DNA of 64,000 nucleotides from Glebionis coronaria (GCA_025667525.1 CM046876.1:478412557-478476556), one strand, 5' to 3'; counted from the stretch's first letter, positions 46,741 through 60,176 are shown. Program-made: numbers and translations. The notes: a model not told the origin generated them from the sequence alone.

Positions 46741-47842
46741 TGTGACAACCGTGGTTTTGAGGTTCGTCACTTGGTCTTATTTTAAGGTTAATTTATGTGT
46801 GACTATATGATTAGTGTGTTTACATGTTTATTTTGCGTGAACGAGGTTGGTGTAGATATCGTATATGGGTATAAGGTACTCATAAGTAAATCGAGGAACG
46901 GTTATTTCATGTTCATGAGCTCACAATTAGTGACTATGAAATGAAATGGTGTTATTTTGGTGTTTACGTATACGTATAAGTATTATAGTAAATTGTATTT
47001 TTTTAGGATTTGGGGTTTAGCATTTAGAGGTCTCGGGTAAGGTGTTTAGTCATGTGAGTATTTTTCGGGATGGTTTTAAGTCATTTATGACTTAGTTATA
47101 AAGTTTATTTCAAAATTTAAGATTTTTTTGAAAACTGTATATTTTACGTTTTTTCGGTATACGTGTGAAATTGACTAGTTTTACGATTTTAAGGTTTCGG
47201 AGACTTTAGGAGCTGAAATAAATTAAGGTAAATTAAGGTATTATTAATAACATAATAATAAGTAATAAAAAGAAAAAAAATAAAAAAAATACATGAATCA
47301 GGTTTTAAACCGACTAGAAAAGAAAAAGAAAGGATAATGGGCCAAAAGACCCAACTTGAGCCCAATTTGGAAAAGCCTTTTTAATAAAACATATAAATAC
47401 CATGTTTATATCACAAAAATCTGTTTTTCATTAATTTTCTCCCCTTTTGGTCTAATTTTTACAAGCCCTAATTTAGGGATTCATCAAAAATAATTTTCTT
47501 GAAGATTTGAGGTAAAAATCTTGATTTAATTCTTATAGTTTTCTTGTTTTATAGCATTAAGGCTTCAAGTTTTATGTAATCAATTTATATGATGGATTAG
47601 AGTTCTTAATAGATCTGTAATTAGGTGTTTTATAACAATTAACATGATTAGGATAATGATTGGTGATTATTAGTGATGTTAATTAGGGTTTAATCATGTT
47701 TAAATTCGTTTTTAAAAACTGGGCAGATTTTTGAGTCACTTGTTTTGATCATATCTAGAGTTCTACAAACTCTTATTTTGCGATCCAAGCATCCCTGAAT
47801 AGGTAATTGAAGTGGCTTTCAAATGCAAGAAACGAGAACTAA
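46741..47842 (+). repeat. Element D 3' LTR, first part
   Basis: Aligns with 3063-4157 with scattered differences. The likely TATA box is at 47392-47399. It is interrupted after AACGAGAACTAA by C, where the 5' LTR reads on without a break (ATTGGAGGTCGG). Confidence 0.88.
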
Positions 47843-49036
47843 TGTTGGAGTTGATTACCACTCTTTAGGAAAAGAGCGATAAATAGGGCAAGTAAGCACG
47901 GCGATTTAGGAAAACCGTGTGTGAATGACCCTAAGTGAGTTCGTTCTCGAGGAGGCAAGTGCGTTGTGTTAAGAGTTGATTAATGTTTGTGATTATATGA
48001 TTGAGAAAGAAATGGGATTAGAAGAGAAAGACGGTTACGAAAACGGATTAAACTACGACGAAAAAGGCGAATACATAAAACCGTAAATAGTGCCAAAATT
48101 AAAATTTTAACCTAAAAATTCCTAAAAATTACTAAAAATCCCCAATAATATTCTAAGAGTTTACAAAAAATCCAAAATTGCTAAAACCTTTTAATTAATT
48201 AGATAATGACTTTTTAATGCTAATTAAAGCCCTAAAAATCACTTTTAATTATTAAAAAGCCCTAAACAAGATCTAATAGTTTGTAAACCTCAAAAATATC
48301 CTAATTAAGCTAAAAACTATTTTTAAAAATTTTAAAACCAAATTAAACTATTTGTAAACACTTAAAAACTATTAAAATCTATTAAATCTTAAATTAATTC
48401 TAGAAATTAATTGAAAAGTCTAAAAAATATTTGGAAAGTTACAAAGTTCCTAATTTAATGTCCTTAACCTAGGAAAAATGAAAAAACTAGAAAAAATGAA
48501 ACTTCAATTTTTAATAATAAAATAATATTAAAATAATCAAAAAAATTCAAAGTTCACTAAATAATTCCAAAAAATTACCAAAAATCCTAAATAATGTAAC
48601 TAAAACAAAAATGCAATCCAAATTTTCTGAAACCTATTTAATAATTTTATATTGAATTTTAAAGTTGCTTAAATACCCTAAAATCCTATAAAATCAAAAA
48701 TAAGCTAAAATGAAAACCTAAATATCTGTAAACCTCAAAAATATGAATAAAAACCTAAAAACTATTTTTTCAGATTTTTAATATACTTTTTACTATTTTT
48801 TAATGACTTTCTAAAATAAAAACTTAAAATAATCCTAAAAAATTAATTAATAATGGGAAAAATATACTTTTTGTTCAGAAAAGTCAAACAACCTTATAAA
48901 AGCCTAGGAAAAATCTTAAACAGGAAAAAGCTACAAGCAATAAGCTAGAAACAGCTTATTTAAAAGCTGTTATCCAAATAAGCTATAAAACAAACACTAG
49001 TTAAATAAGTAATGAAATGAAACATAAACGTAAAAA

Positions 49037-49133
49037 GCCATCTGGACCACTGGTTAACACGTTAGTCCTTGGAAAGCAAGGTCGCGTGTTCGAGCCCAGG
49101 CAAGGTGAGCTTTTTGCAAACTTTTTTTTTTTT
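49037..49133 (+). repeat. tRNA-like segment with T-run in C 3' LTR
   Basis: A tRNA-sized segment of 74 bases (49037-49110) resembles a class-II-like tRNA head. TGGACCACTGGTTAACACG is A-box-like, CCTTG/CAAGG can form an anticodon-type stem, and GTGTTCGAGCCC is B-box-like. It is followed by an uninterrupted run of about 12 T. The T stem does not pair properly and no acceptor stem is evident, so it is not a working tRNA. It lies on the strand opposite to C's coding strand. Confidence 0.45.
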
Positions 49134-50636
49134 ACTTTTAAAACACAAACCAGTGACCTTGTTACTTACTAAAACATAAACAAAATCCAAATTAAACAAA
49201 GATTAAGCCAGATTGAAACCAAAACGTGCCCAGTTATGATGATGTTTCTGATGAACAAATGTAAAGTCTTCACAAGTGAAGATATGAATCAAGAGGGGCT
49301 TGATCAGAGTTCTTGGTATTGTTTTGATGGACAAAAGGCACCCTTATACTCTTTGGAGTATAAGGAGTCAATACAGAAACAAAAACAGGCAAGCACAACT
49401 CAATTTCAAGCACACAATAGGCAAACAAGGTTGCTGATAAGACTTAAGCAGGTTTGGGGGTGTTTATCTGATGCAGTTAGCACAATAATGAATTTTATTA
49501 AGCCAAATCTTGCATACAAGTGTACCAGATCACATACAAACCATACACAATCCTAAACAATCCTATAATCTAGCAATGATTCAGATTGCTGGCATACATT
49601 CTCTTAAAAACAAGCAGAAAAATGAACTTTTCTGATTAAGGCAATGTTATCCAATTCTTAGCAAACCAAAGTGTTCAATAAACTACCAAACTGACAATCA
49701 AACTAAGTCACAACCTAACAACACCCTAACAAGTGTAAAAGACAGGTTTAAACACAAGATTCTTAACAATAATCCAAATTAAAAGACAGATCCAAACACT
49801 GCTTTAAATCTCAGATTAAAATTTTTTCAAAGCAAATCTCATCAAGACTTAACCAAACTGATTGAACACTATCTAAGCATGCATACAAGTCCTATTTAAG
49901 CAGCTTTAAGCACTCAAACATACATTTAACAACTTCTCACAAATATCATGCAAAATCACATAAAACTAAATATTTTGAAAAATGAAAAAGAGAACAAGGG
50001 TGCTACCTTGTTGGGCCTACATCCAGGCCCAACAGTGACTGAATAGTCACCTCCAAACAAGCCCGGGCTTGTGCTGAACTTTGTTGAGGTTCTGATGAAG
50101 TTTGCTTAACAAAATAAATGAATAAAATTGGTTCCTTTTTGAATCTGCTAAGAAAGAAAAGGGAAAAGCTGTGTAAAAAGCTTACGGCTTGCTCCTAGCT
50201 TATAGATTAAGCTAGAAGAGAGCTTTAGCTTGTGGGTAAGGATATGGTAAGCTAATGATAGGAAATGACCAAACCAATGGCTATTTTAAACTTGGGTACC
50301 CACTACACCAGAACAAGCCATGGTGTTATGGACATACACAAGCTCAAATACCATCACTCCAACACACTTAATCACCATTGTATCAGGTTTGTATGAAAAT
50401 TTAAGATATAAGAAAACTTTGAAAAAGAAACAGAAACTTGGAATTTTGAAAACCTTTGCTGAAACTTAAACCAAACTCAACATGAAATTAAATCAACATA
50501 AAATGTAAAAGGAACTCAATCTTTCTCATCAACAAACACTTAAACCATTTATATTCCTTAATAAACTGGATTTACAAAGCTTGTGAAAAAGGAGAAAAAA
50601 AGTCAAGAACAGAAACTTTCTAAGTCCTATCATGCC

Positions 50637-50644
50637 TTTATATA
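50637..50644 (-). promoter_or_regulatory. TATA box of C 3' LTR
   Basis: TATATAAA on the minus strand; repeated at 62972-62979. Confidence 0.5.
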
Positions 50645-51864
50645 GAGGCTTACAAGTGATTCTAGAAGTGAATAGAAGCTAAAAACCCTAACTCTTGAAC
50701 TTCCAATCTTGCCCTTGGACGATTTTGAATTTTTCAGTCAAAACTAAGCCATGTGAAGATCTTTGGCAGTTTGTGAAGATGCCAGTGATGAAAAGGAGAT
50801 ATTGGACGTCCATTTAGCCTTTGGGAACACGAAATTGTTGTGGGTTGTTGATTTGCTGTCCTCATTTTGTTTGAGAGTGAATAGTGGGGCAGGGGAGGGT
50901 TGCACAAACATGTGAGGTGATGGTGATGGGAGTTTAAGGGTGGTTTTAGGTTTAAGTGAGGGTTAATCATGGATCTGGAAAGAATTACCCAAAAACCCCT
51001 TGTTTTAATTGATGTTCTTCCTGGAAATATTTAGGGTTTAAGGGAGGATTAAGGGGGTTTTAATCCGTTTGTGGATTAATGACTTTTTGAAAATGTGTTT
51101 AGGAGGGAAAGGTTTATTAAATGGGTTTAATAGCTGGTGGAATGGTGACGTGGTGAAGGGAAGAGTGGGGATTGGTGGGATTTTTGGGTGGGGTGACGTG
51201 GCAAGCAGGGAGTGGAGGGTGAGAGATTGTTTGTCTGGCAGGTTTGCCCCTCTCTTTTCAAACTTGTTTCACTTTGTATTAAAACAGCAAATAAGTCATT
51301 TCCTTTGAAAAACATCTTTGGCAAGTTGGCAATTTTGGCACAAAAACTTCATAAGCTTGAAACAAGGACTAAACATGCAATTTCTTCATTCTTCAAGGAC
51401 TGATTTTGACATGTCTTCATACTTCAAGGCTTTGACTTGTTTGTTTACTTCTTGGAGGACCATTATTGACAATTTAGTTTTGTTGAGGGACTAAATTTGC
51501 CAATTATTCAAAGTTAAGGGTCCTTTTTGTAATTTTGACAAACTTTAGGGACCAAACTTGTAATTATGAAGATACAAGGGTATAAAGTGTCAATTCTTCA
51601 AACTTGGAGGACCAATCTTCATGATTCTTCAAATCTTCAAGGGTTGATTTTGGAAAATTCTTCATTAGGGCTTGGTTCATCGTGCGGCTTCGTTTCCCGT
51701 GTTCGTTTTTGCATGATTCTTGTGATCTTTTGTCATTTTCTCAATATCCGTACCTAAAATACACAAGCAACAAACACAAGCATATATTTGGGTATTTTGA
51801 TGATATTTAATGCATTTTAAGCCCTATTTGGACGATGAGACTATGTATAAAAGCAGTCTCATCA

Positions 51865-53688
51865 CTCCCTCATACTAAACCATTGCCGTGCCCTCACGCA
51901 ATGCTAGAATAAAGTATCGTAGCATCTCCAAAATTCATTTTTATGGACTTTATTGAAATGATAAACTAGCTACACTACTACTATTACTAATACTTGTGTT
52001 ATAGACATAATGTATGATTTTCATCGCAAAATGGGACGTTTAGGTTCATAAAATAAGAACACGTGAATGCTTCGTTAGAAATAATTTCGTCGTCCTCGAT
52101 TTTCACTCCAATTCCATGCCAAGCGTGCAACGAGATCATTGTCATTATAAGTTAGTAATGCTAACACTACTCATATGCCCTAATCACGTACTTATCCTCC
52201 CATTATTCCTAAGTTGTATCTCTTATATTTTATTTTGTCTTGAATGTTTCACGAGGATACATTGTTTGACTTATGCGATAATAGAGATTTAGGTCTAAAA
52301 ATAGAGTCCTAACGGTGTAACTAAGACCATCAAATCAATAACCCCTCCTAATAGACAACGATGTTAAAAAATTAATTCAACAAGAAGAATCGATAAACAC
52401 GGTTTTATAACGGTTTTGAACATGAGACTTATTACCAAGACTTTTATACGCCCCTAACGGAAGGGCCTTATTATCTTTGGTTTACCTCCATCTTTTATTC
52501 AACTTCGCCATGAAGCTTTTATTATGACTTTGGTCTTGTCTTGCCTTTTATTATCCGCCTCATCGGTGGGTTTATTAGCCAAAGACGTATATCCTCACGC
52601 TAAAGAGAATTTTGGATCTTTAAAGCTTCGAAGATTAAGGCTTGATTCACTTTCAATTTTGCATAGATTTTAGGCCTTGTGGGGCTTCAAATTGTTTGCT
52701 TGATTTAGGTGAGCACTTGAAATCTTATTATTGGGTGAAGCTTTCGATTATTAGGGTGCCAATACTTCAAAACCGTGACGCTGGCGATACCTTAATGTCT
52801 TCCTAATTTAATTACACGGAAGCTACTAGAAAAGACTAGAAACCCAACAATCCTAACTAAACCGCTAAGTAAATATTTATTAAGCAAGAAATATTTACAA
52901 GCGAAGGGAGAATAAGCAAACAACAAGAACACATGAGTTTTTGAAAGAATACGAGTACTCTACGTTTAGCATAGTAACTTATAATTAACTCTATCATTTC
53001 TCGTCCTCATTTAAGAGACTTAGCCTAATGTGTAGTTAAGGAATCAAAGCTAAGTGCTCAACACGCACGGTCGAGTCAAAATTACTCTTATTCTCGCCAT
53101 CGGAAAACCTACATTCGTGTCTTCAAACACTTATGAAACATGAGAAAAATTTTAAAATTTGGCCATTTTTAGCCTTATTTTGCAACAAAACGATAAACAA
53201 AACGATAAACTTTGGAAAGTGTGAAGGTTTGGCAAGGCAAGTATCTATTCACCCCCCCATACTAAAGTTAAACATTGTCCTCAATGTTTCGAGTCTAGGG
53301 GTGCAAACACCCCCATACTAGAGACGTAGTCGAATGCCTAGTCTAGCATGGAAAGGGTGTAACCAATAAGTAATAGCCGTTTATGAAGTGTGCTAAAAAC
53401 CTAAGGTTAACATCAAAAGGATATATCATTTGGATATTGAGAAATGTCTCCAAAGCAAACGATCGAGTGCTCCCATAAAACGAACACGAGAGGCTCCAAT
53501 CGTGAAGATCATGATCTAAAAACCACAATTCACAAACAACCACAGAACAAAGGTTGGAAGGGCACAATTCCCCACACGTAAGCTACATTAGAAAGCGATA
53601 ATATGTACATAGGATAAGCATGGGACTCCCCCACGAGGCACCTCGTTTTTTATTACCGAGTCATGAGCTCGACTCGATCCCCTCAATA
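51865..53688 (-). other. Element C 3' untranslated region
   Basis: Polypurine tract at 51865-51878 (TTAGTATGAGGGAG on the minus strand). Extra tracts TTAGTATGGGGGGGT (53251-53265) and a TAGTATGGGGG copy (53309-53320) flank the palindrome AAACATTG / CAATGTTT (53270-53289). A shorter purine tract (GTGGGGGAG, 53626-53634) lies just after the pol stop. No env-like frame. Confidence 0.75.
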
Positions 53689-55622
53689 CTAATTATCATT
53701 GGGGAAGGTGACTTGGTCGAGGTAGTTCAAGGATGGAACTTCCCCGCCAAAGTAGTGCTTCAACCTATGTCCATTCACCTTGAAGTTAGGACCATCATCC
53801 TGAGCTAGCTCGATGGTCCCATACGGAAACACTTGAGTCACGGTGAATGGACCGGACCAACGGGATTTCAATTTACCGGAAAATATTTTCAATCTTGAAT
53901 TAAAAAGCAAAACTTGATCCCCAATGTTAAAAACCCGGTTTTTAATTTTAGAATCATGCAACTTTTTAGTTTTCTCTTTATAAATCAATGAATTTTCATA
54001 AGCAATATCCCTCAATTCATCTAATTCATTTAATTGCATTTTCCGGTGTTTTCCCGCGGTCTCCATATCATCATTACAATGCTTTAGGGCCCAATAAGCC
54101 TTGTGTTCTAACTCGATAGGCAAATGACAATTCTTTCCATACACAAGCTTATAGGGAGTGCACCCAATGGGCGTCTTATGAGCGGTCCTAAAGGCCCAAA
54201 AAGCATCGTCTAACTTATCCGACCAAGTTTGTCGGTTTTCTCCTACGGATCTCTCCAAAATTCTCTTCAACGCTCGGTTTGAAACCTCGACTTGCCCACT
54301 CGTTTGTGGGTGATAACCCGTAGAAAGACGATGTGTAACCCCATATTTCCTTAGAACCCTTTCAAATTGGTCATTACAAAAATGGGTTCCACGATCGCTT
54401 ATGATAGCACGAGGGGTTCCAAACCGAGAAAACAATTGCTTCAAAAACTTGACTACCACACGAGCATCATTGGTGGGCAAGGCCTTTGCCTCCACCCACT
54501 TAGAAAGGTAGTCAACTGCAACGAGAATGTACTTATTACCACGAGATGATGGGAACGGCCCCATAAAGTCTATACCCCAAACGTCAAAGATCTCACATAC
54601 TTGAATGATATTTTGTGGCATTTCATCTTTTTGTGAGGCTTTTCCTTGTCGTTGGCATGCATCACATGACTTCACAAGATCTTGTGCATCTCGGTAAATA
54701 GTAGGCCAAAAGAAGCCGGCATCAAACACCTTCTTAGCCGTGAGATTAGCACCGTGGTGACCACCCGTGGGTCCCTCATGGCAAGCTCTAAGGATGTTAG
54801 AAGCTTCGGTGCCAAAAACACAACGTCGGATGATTTGATCCGCACAAGTTCGAAACAAGTAAGGGTCGTTCCAAAAGTAGAACTTGACGTCACGAAAGAA
54901 TTTTCGTTTTTGTTGAGTCGTCATACCCTTAATGATGAAGTTACCCGCATGGTAATTTGCAAAGTCCGCAAACCATGGGGTAGAAGAATCAAGCTTAGAA
55001 TTCACTACACCAAGTGTCTCGAGCGGAAATGTTTCGGTGATTTCCTTGGGCTCGTAAACACTTTGGTGAGGATCTTCCAAACGAGAGAGATGATCGGCCG
55101 CTAGATTCTCGGCTCCTTTTTTGTCAACGATGGTGTGATCAAATTCTTGAAGGAGGAGAATCCAACGAAGTAATCTAGGCTTAGCATCTTGCTTTGCCAT
55201 GAGATACTTAATAGCCGAATGGTCCGTATACACTATGCATTTCGTCAAGACGAGATAAGGTCGGAATTTCTCAAATGCATACACCACGGCAAGGAATTCC
55301 TTTTCCGTTGTAGTGTATTTAAGTTGAGCCTCGGTCATCGTCTTGCTAGCATAGTGAATAGGCAAGAAGTGCTTATCATGACGTTGCCCCAAAACGGCCC
55401 CAATAGCGTAATCACTTGCATCACACATAAGTTCGAAGGGGAGGTTCCAATTGGGAGCAACAAGAATGGGAGCTTCGGTAAGTTTCCTCTTAAGGATTTC
55501 AAAGGCTCGTACACAATCTTCGTCAAAGACAAAACGTGCCTCTTTTTCAAGAAGATGTGTAATGGGTCGAGAAATCTTTGAAAAATCCTTGATGAATCGT
55601 CGATAAAAGCCCGCGTGGCCTA
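53689..55622 (-). CDS. pol: Element C end of RT, RNase H and integrase
   Basis: Open from the frameshift near 55622 down to the stop at 53689. The longest Met-initiated frame starts at 55428 (579 aa) but is not a real start. In that numbering: RNase [11 protein letters not shown] (D3), [15 protein letters not shown]; integrase zinc finger H217, H224, C255, C258; catalytic D287, D345 and E381, with 35 residues between the last two; and the C-terminal [24 protein letters not shown] block. All catalytic residues are present and no premature stop is seen. Confidence 0.93.
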
Positions 55623-58600
55623 GGGAAACTCCTAACTCCCTTGACGGTTTTGGGATGAGGTAATTTGGCGATGACGTCTACCTTAGTTTGATCTACCTCA
55701 ATCCCCGCTTTCGAGACCTTGTGCCCTAAGACGATTCCACTCTTAACCATAAAATGACACTTTTCCCAATTGAGCACAAGGTTGGTTTCCTCACAACGTT
55801 TTAACATTCTCTCTAGGTTTGACAAACACGAAGTGAAGGAATCACCAAACACGGAAAAGTCATCCATGAAGACTTCCATCGTCTTCTCGATCATATCATG
55901 AAAAATAGCCATCATGCACCTTTGAAAGGTTCCCGGTGCATTACAAAGTCCGAATGACATTCTACGATAGGCAAACGTTCCATATGGACACGTAAACGTA
56001 GTTTTTTCTTGATCACGAGGATCGATGGGAATTTGGAAGTAACCAGAAAAACCATCTAAAAAGCAATAGAAATCGTTTCCCGTAAGACGCTCCAACATTT
56101 GGTCCATGAAGGGCAAGGGAAAATGGTCTTTTCGAGTGGCTTCATTCAACTTACGATAGTCAATGCACACTCTCCATCCGGTCACGAGTCTAGTGGGAAT
56201 CAACTCGTTGGCATCGTTTGGCACAACGGTCATCCCTCCCTTTTTAGGGACACAATGAATATGACTCACCCAAGGGCTATCAGAAATAGGGTAAATCATT
56301 CCCGCGTCAAGGAGTTTAAGGACCTCCTTTTTGATGACGTCGTGAATTTTGGGGTTCACCCTCCTTTGACTTTGGATTGTTGGATTGAAATCCTCCTCCA
56401 TTAAGATTTTATGGGAACAAAACTTGGGATCGGTTCCCTTAATGTCGGATAACTTCCATGCAATCGCCCCTTTGTGGTCCTTAAGAACATCGACAAGTGC
56501 GGTTTTTTCATCATTCGAAAGATCCTTCGCAATAATAACCGGCAACTTGTCGTCCTCCTCCAAATAGACATATTCGAGGTGAGGAGGTAAATCTTTCAAC
56601 TCGAGAATAGGTGGTTCCTCAAGTGAAGATTTGGGCTCGATACTCATAACCGCCTCGGGTGGAGGAAATGGGAAATCGTTAAGAAAATCCTTAATAATCG
56701 AGAAGTCCTCATCGTTGTCGAGGTCTTCGTCACAAGTACGTGGAACATCGAATTCTTCCAACGTAAAACCACCACCTTCGAAAGGAGTGAAGGTTGGTGT
56801 CGAATTATCAAGAATTGGATCTAACATAGTGGGATTGCCACTAGTTTCTTCATCACCAAACCCTAAAACTTCTTGTGAAAATTCCTCGCACACCACGTCG
56901 ATCATATCAACGAGGTTTATGGTAGCAACGGAATAAACATGAGAAAGTTGAGAATTTTGAGTTGCGTTTATAACAAGTTCCTCGTCGTTGAAACGTAAGG
57001 TGATCTTTCTAGCATGCACATCAATTAAAGCCATAGACGTATCTAAAAACGAACGACCTAAAATAAGAGGAACTTGAGGATCCGTGGGGATGTCAACAAC
57101 AATAAAGTCTACGGGATAGTAGAACTTCCCCACTTTCACAAAAACGTCTTCCGCCAAACCACATGCGAGAATTGTGGAATGGTCGGCCAACTCAATAGAC
57201 ATTCGTGAAGGAGTAAGATTAGGAAGATTGAGCGACTTGAAGATTGCAAGTGGCATCAAGTTAATGCTAGCACCAAGATCGGCCAAGGCATAGCATTCTT
57301 CCATATCTTGAATTGCACAAGGGATCAAAAATTTACCGGGATCACCGACTTTTTGAGGTATGCGATTAAGATAAACCGACGAACAACTAGACATTTGGTG
57401 CAATTTCTCCTTGTTGTTCAACATACTCTTAAAGTTAGCGGCAAATCGAGGCATCATGACCAAAGCATCAGCGAAACTCACATTAAGGTGCAACTCACGA
57501 AACATTTTCATAAAAAGCTCAAATTGGTAGTTGTCGCGCTCTTGTCGTTTCTCCTTCCTAAGTCTCGATGGGTAAGGCAAGGGTGGTGTGGGTTGGGGCG
57601 TAGGCATAACCTTTGGAATATCGGGTTCCAATGTTGGTAATGGGTCGACCGTAGGTGTGGCATGAGCGGTACTTTGTGGGATTGAAATATGCTCCTTTTC
57701 GACCACCACCTCGGGTTCTTCCTCAATTTCCTCCACCGTTGGAGTAATTGGTTGAGGAGCCGGTTCTTTAAGTGTCTTACCACTTCGTGTGGTAATCACT
57801 TTCATCTCTCCCTTCGGGTTTGAAACGGTGTTACTAGGTAGACCACTCGAAGTAGAGGCTTTGTTCCCCATGACGGCTTCTAAAATTGCATTAAGCTTAG
57901 CATCGTGACTATTAAACTTCAAATCTTGACTAGCGGCTTTTTGGTCAATTTTTTGTTCAAGCCTAACATGACTTTGCTCTATCTTGTTGTTTTGTCCTCT
58001 AATTTGATTAGCAAAATCATTTTTCAACTCATTTCTCATGTTAAGATTTTCTTTCACAAAATTAGCCAATTCCTTGGTGTTTTTAGCCGTGTCCCTAGCT
58101 TGACTAGCCAATTGCTCTTGTATGTTTTCCAAAATCTTATCATTTGCCGTGGCGTAATTCAAAAATTCCATTAGAAGTTCTTTAGTGTAAACATTTTGAA
58201 GACCTTGACTTGTGTTTTGAAAATTACGGTTTTGATTTTGATTTTGCAATTGGCTACTAGTTCCTTGATTCCCATAGTTGTTATTACCCTTAAAATTGTT
58301 CCTTTGATTTCTTTGGTAACCAACTTGATTGTTTCGATAATTGTTAGCATTTTGATTTGGTGGAAAACCCGGTGGAGTCAATTGATTAGTGCGAGGAACT
58401 TGACCGTTTTGGTTATAAGTTCCCGCGGCAGCGAAAGCACTCGAAGTGTTACCACCGTTGGTAATGCACTCGGAATAATCGTGAGCTCCACCACAATACA
58501 TACAAGAAACCTCAACCGCTTTAATCGTAGCGGGAGCGGGTTGTTCACCAACTTTAAACTCAATTAACAATCCTTTCAACTTATCAAAAATCTTATTCTC

Positions 58601-59425
58601 CAAATTAACCTCGATTTGACAAGCATCAACGGTGTGTGACAATGAAGGCGAAGACGAAGTCTTACGAACACTCGACGTGCTACGAGGACTATACACCTTA
58701 GACCTATTCTCAATGATTAACAAGGCTTCCTCGACCGTTTTACACAAAACATTACCACCCGCGGCGGCATTAAGATAATCACGCTCATGATCGTTCAAGC
58801 CATTGTAAAATGTGTCAATTTGATGCAAGTCGGAAAAACCATGATGAGGACATTCGTGCAACATTTCCTTAAACCTATTCCAAGCCGTTGAAAAACTCTC
58901 ATTATACTCTTGTGAAAACTTTGAAATCTCGTTTTTCAAGTGCGTAGTCTTAGAGGGCGGAAAAAATTGGTTCACGAATTTTGAAACGAGATCCTTCCAC
59001 GTCAATATAGAATTGGGTGGCTCTTTCTCTAACCAAATTTTTGCGGGCCCCGCTAAGGAATACGGAAAAAGCATCATCTTAATCGAGTCGTTTGAGACGT
59101 CCTTAAACTTGCATGTGGCGGTGAGACGATTAAATTGGCGAATGTGGTTATGAGGGTTGTCCTTTTTGTCACCTCGAAACTTGTTGTTTTGAATCATGGA
59201 CAACAAACCCGTCTTAACCTCAAAATTCTCCGCAAGGATAGCGGGAATCACAATCGCTTCTCCATAACCCTCGGTGGGTGCTTGAAGCAACTCCATCATA
59301 GTTCGATTAGCCATGGGTGCTTCTTTCACTATAATGGGTTCGTCAATAGGAGACTCCTCACTAGTAGGAGTGATTGATTTGTTTCTTCGTTTACGAGCAC
59401 GTCTTGCTTTAGAGCGAGTTTGCAT
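55547..59425 (-). CDS. gag-pol: Element C gag-protease-RT
   Basis: The open frame starts at 59455 (1302 aa); the ATG at 59425 ([14 protein letters not shown]) fits the shared start motif. In 1302-aa numbering: basic N terminus 11-27; capsid region 75-255 with [13 protein letters not shown] and [14 protein letters not shown]; zinc knuckle [13 protein letters not shown] at 318-330; an Asn/Gln-rich stretch 345-420; a long charged helical stretch 430-520; protease DLGAS at 726-730 with [12 protein letters not shown] from about 1050, [10 protein letters not shown] at 1093 and catalytic FMDDFSVFG at 1196. After VKGVRSF the frame is wrong because of one extra C in a C run (minus strand) near 55620-55625, so the last ~25 residues are not native. 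Confidence 0.95.
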   Translation of the reverse strand: MQTRSKARRARKRRNKSITPTSEESPIDEPIIVKEAPMANRTMMELLQAPTEGYGEAIVIPAILAENFEVKTGLLSMIQNNKFRGDKKDNPHNHIRQFNRLTATCKFKDVSNDSIKMMLFPYSLAGPAKIWLEKEPPNSILTWKDLVSKFVNQFFPPSKTTHLKNEISKFSQEYNESFSTAWNRFKEMLHECPHHGFSDLHQIDTFYNGLNDHERDYLNAAAGGNVLCKTVEEALLIIENRSKVYSPRSTSSVRKTSSSPSLSHTVDACQIEVNLENKIFDKLKGLLIEFKVGEQPAPATIKAVEVSCMYCGGAHDYSECITNGGNTSSAFAAAGTYNQNGQVPRTNQLTPPGFPPNQNANNYRNNQVGYQRNQRNNFKGNNNYGNQGTSSQLQNQNQNRNFQNTSQGLQNVYTKELLMEFLNYATANDKILENIQEQLASQARDTAKNTKELANFVKENLNMRNELKNDFANQIRGQNNKIEQSHVRLEQKIDQKAASQDLKFNSHDAKLNAILEAVMGNKASTSSGLPSNTVSNPKGEMKVITTRSGKTLKEPAPQPITPTVEEIEEEPEVVVEKEHISIPQSTAHATPTVDPLPTLEPDIPKVMPTPQPTPPLPYPSRLRKEKRQERDNYQFELFMKMFRELHLNVSFADALVMMPRFAANFKSMLNNKEKLHQMSSCSSVYLNRIPQKVGDPGKFLIPCAIQDMEECYALADLGASINLMPLAIFKSLNLPNLTPSRMSIELADHSTILACGLAEDVFVKVGKFYYPVDFIVVDIPTDPQVPLILGRSFLDTSMALIDVHARKITLRFNDEELVINATQNSQLSHVYSVATINLVDMIDVVCEEFSQEVLGFGDEETSGNPTMLDPILDNSTPTFTPFEGGGFTLEEFDVPRTCDEDLDNDEDFSIIKDFLNDFPFPPPEAVMSIEPKSSLEEPPILELKDLPPHLEYVYLEEDDKLPVIIAKDLSNDEKTALVDVLKDHKGAIAWKLSDIKGTDPKFCSHKILMEEDFNPTIQSQRRVNPKIHDVIKKEVLKLLDAGMIYPISDSPWVSHIHCVPKKGGMTVVPNDANELIPTRLVTGWRVCIDYRKLNEATRKDHFPLPFMDQMLERLTGNDFYCFLDGFSGYFQIPIDPRDQEKTTFTCPYGTFAYRRMSFGLCNAPGTFQRCMMAIFHDMIEKTMEVFMDDFSVFGDSFTSCLSNLERMLKRCEETNLVLNWEKCHFMVKSGIVLGHKVSKAGIEVDQTKVDVIAKLPHPKTVKGVRSFPRPRGLLSTIHQGFFKDFSTHYTSS

Positions 59426-60153
59426 AAACGTCACGTACAACGAGAAGGCGAGCAAAGAAGATTCTTTTTGGTGTTTCTACTTTTTCAATTTTTTTGTGGT
59501 TTTTGATTGTTTTTACTTTTTTTTTGATTTTTTGGAATGTATTAGGTAGACACAAATCTACAAATCTCCTCCTTAATCAAATCTCTCGATTAAAGAAGCC
59601 TCAAGGAATGAAAACGATTACGTGAAGTGAACGCCTTCGATGACTTTAGAACGATGGTGGAACACCAAATCGTTCAAGAGGGTTTAATCAATAGAAACCA
59701 AGAAAATATATATGATACTTAGTAATACTTTGGGCGGCAAAACCCTCGATTAGCTTTCAAAATCAAAATACGCACAAGCAAGCGGAGGAAACGAGGCGGC
59801 GCGAAGCACTTAAGAGCCTTTTTCCTTTAGGTCGTGAAATACAACCGCCTTATACCCACCTTATAGTTTGTATTTCTCAAAATCAAGCTTCACGAAAGTA
59901 TTTATCTATTTTTGCCTTTTTCTTTGGTTTGAGATTCGAATACAATGATTGGGTAATGACCTCCCAAGTCAAGGTTGTGATTTCTCACGTATTTGGAGTA
60001 CTTGTAAATTTATTGTTCTACGTATACAATATAGTAATAGTATTCACAAAAAGCGAAAAACCGATAATACGTATTAGTAGAGTGCTACTAATACAATTAC
60101 TTTTATGGCTATATATAAAAACAACAATGGTTCAACCAAAACACAACACGCCT
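59426..60153 (-). other. Element C leader
   Basis: 730 bases between primer site and gag. It contains GGCGCGAAGCACTTAAG at 59798-59814 and AGTATTTATCTATT at 59897-59910 (plus-strand readings), as in the leader of B. Confidence 0.65.
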
Positions 60154-60170
60154 CCCCGGCAGCGGCGCCA
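60154..60170 (-). promoter_or_regulatory. Primer binding site of element C
   Basis: TGGCGCCGCTGCCGGGG on the minus strand, six bases from the LTR end; the longest match of the three Athila-type sites. Confidence 0.87.
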
Positions 60171-60176
60171 AAATGA

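Larger units (their letters stand above)
3063..47842 (+). mobile_element. Element D: chromovirus-like Ty3/gypsy, split by A, F and C
   Basis: LTRs starting TGTGACAACCGTGG occur at 3063 and 46741. The 5' LTR resumes after element A and ends ...GTGTGACA at 31448, followed by an initiator-Met-type primer site. The interior (31449-33145 plus 43364-46740) has RT, RNase H and integrase/chromodomain-region relics in the right order but broken frames. A tract AGGAGGGAGTGA precedes the 3' LTR. The 3' LTR is itself interrupted at 47842 by element C, whose far end is outside the window, so D's own target duplication (left flank TCTGG, 3058-3062) cannot be verified. Counted without insertions, D's interior is only about 5.1 kb. 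Confidence 0.85.
47843..51864 (-). repeat. Element C 3' LTR
   Basis: 4022 bp, nearly identical to 60177-64000 with scattered single changes and a few 1-base indels. Very A/T-rich over 48100-49000. Contains a tRNA-like segment at 49037, a TATA box at 50637, and ACGT-core sites (GTGACGTGG at 51144, GACGTGGC near 51194) upstream of the TATA box on the minus strand. Small ORFs inside it are repeated in both LTRs but show no domain. Confidence 0.93.

Noticed and set aside
49037..49110. A functional tRNA gene
   Set aside because: There is no acceptor stem and the T stem does not pair, so it is reported only as a tRNA-like segment.
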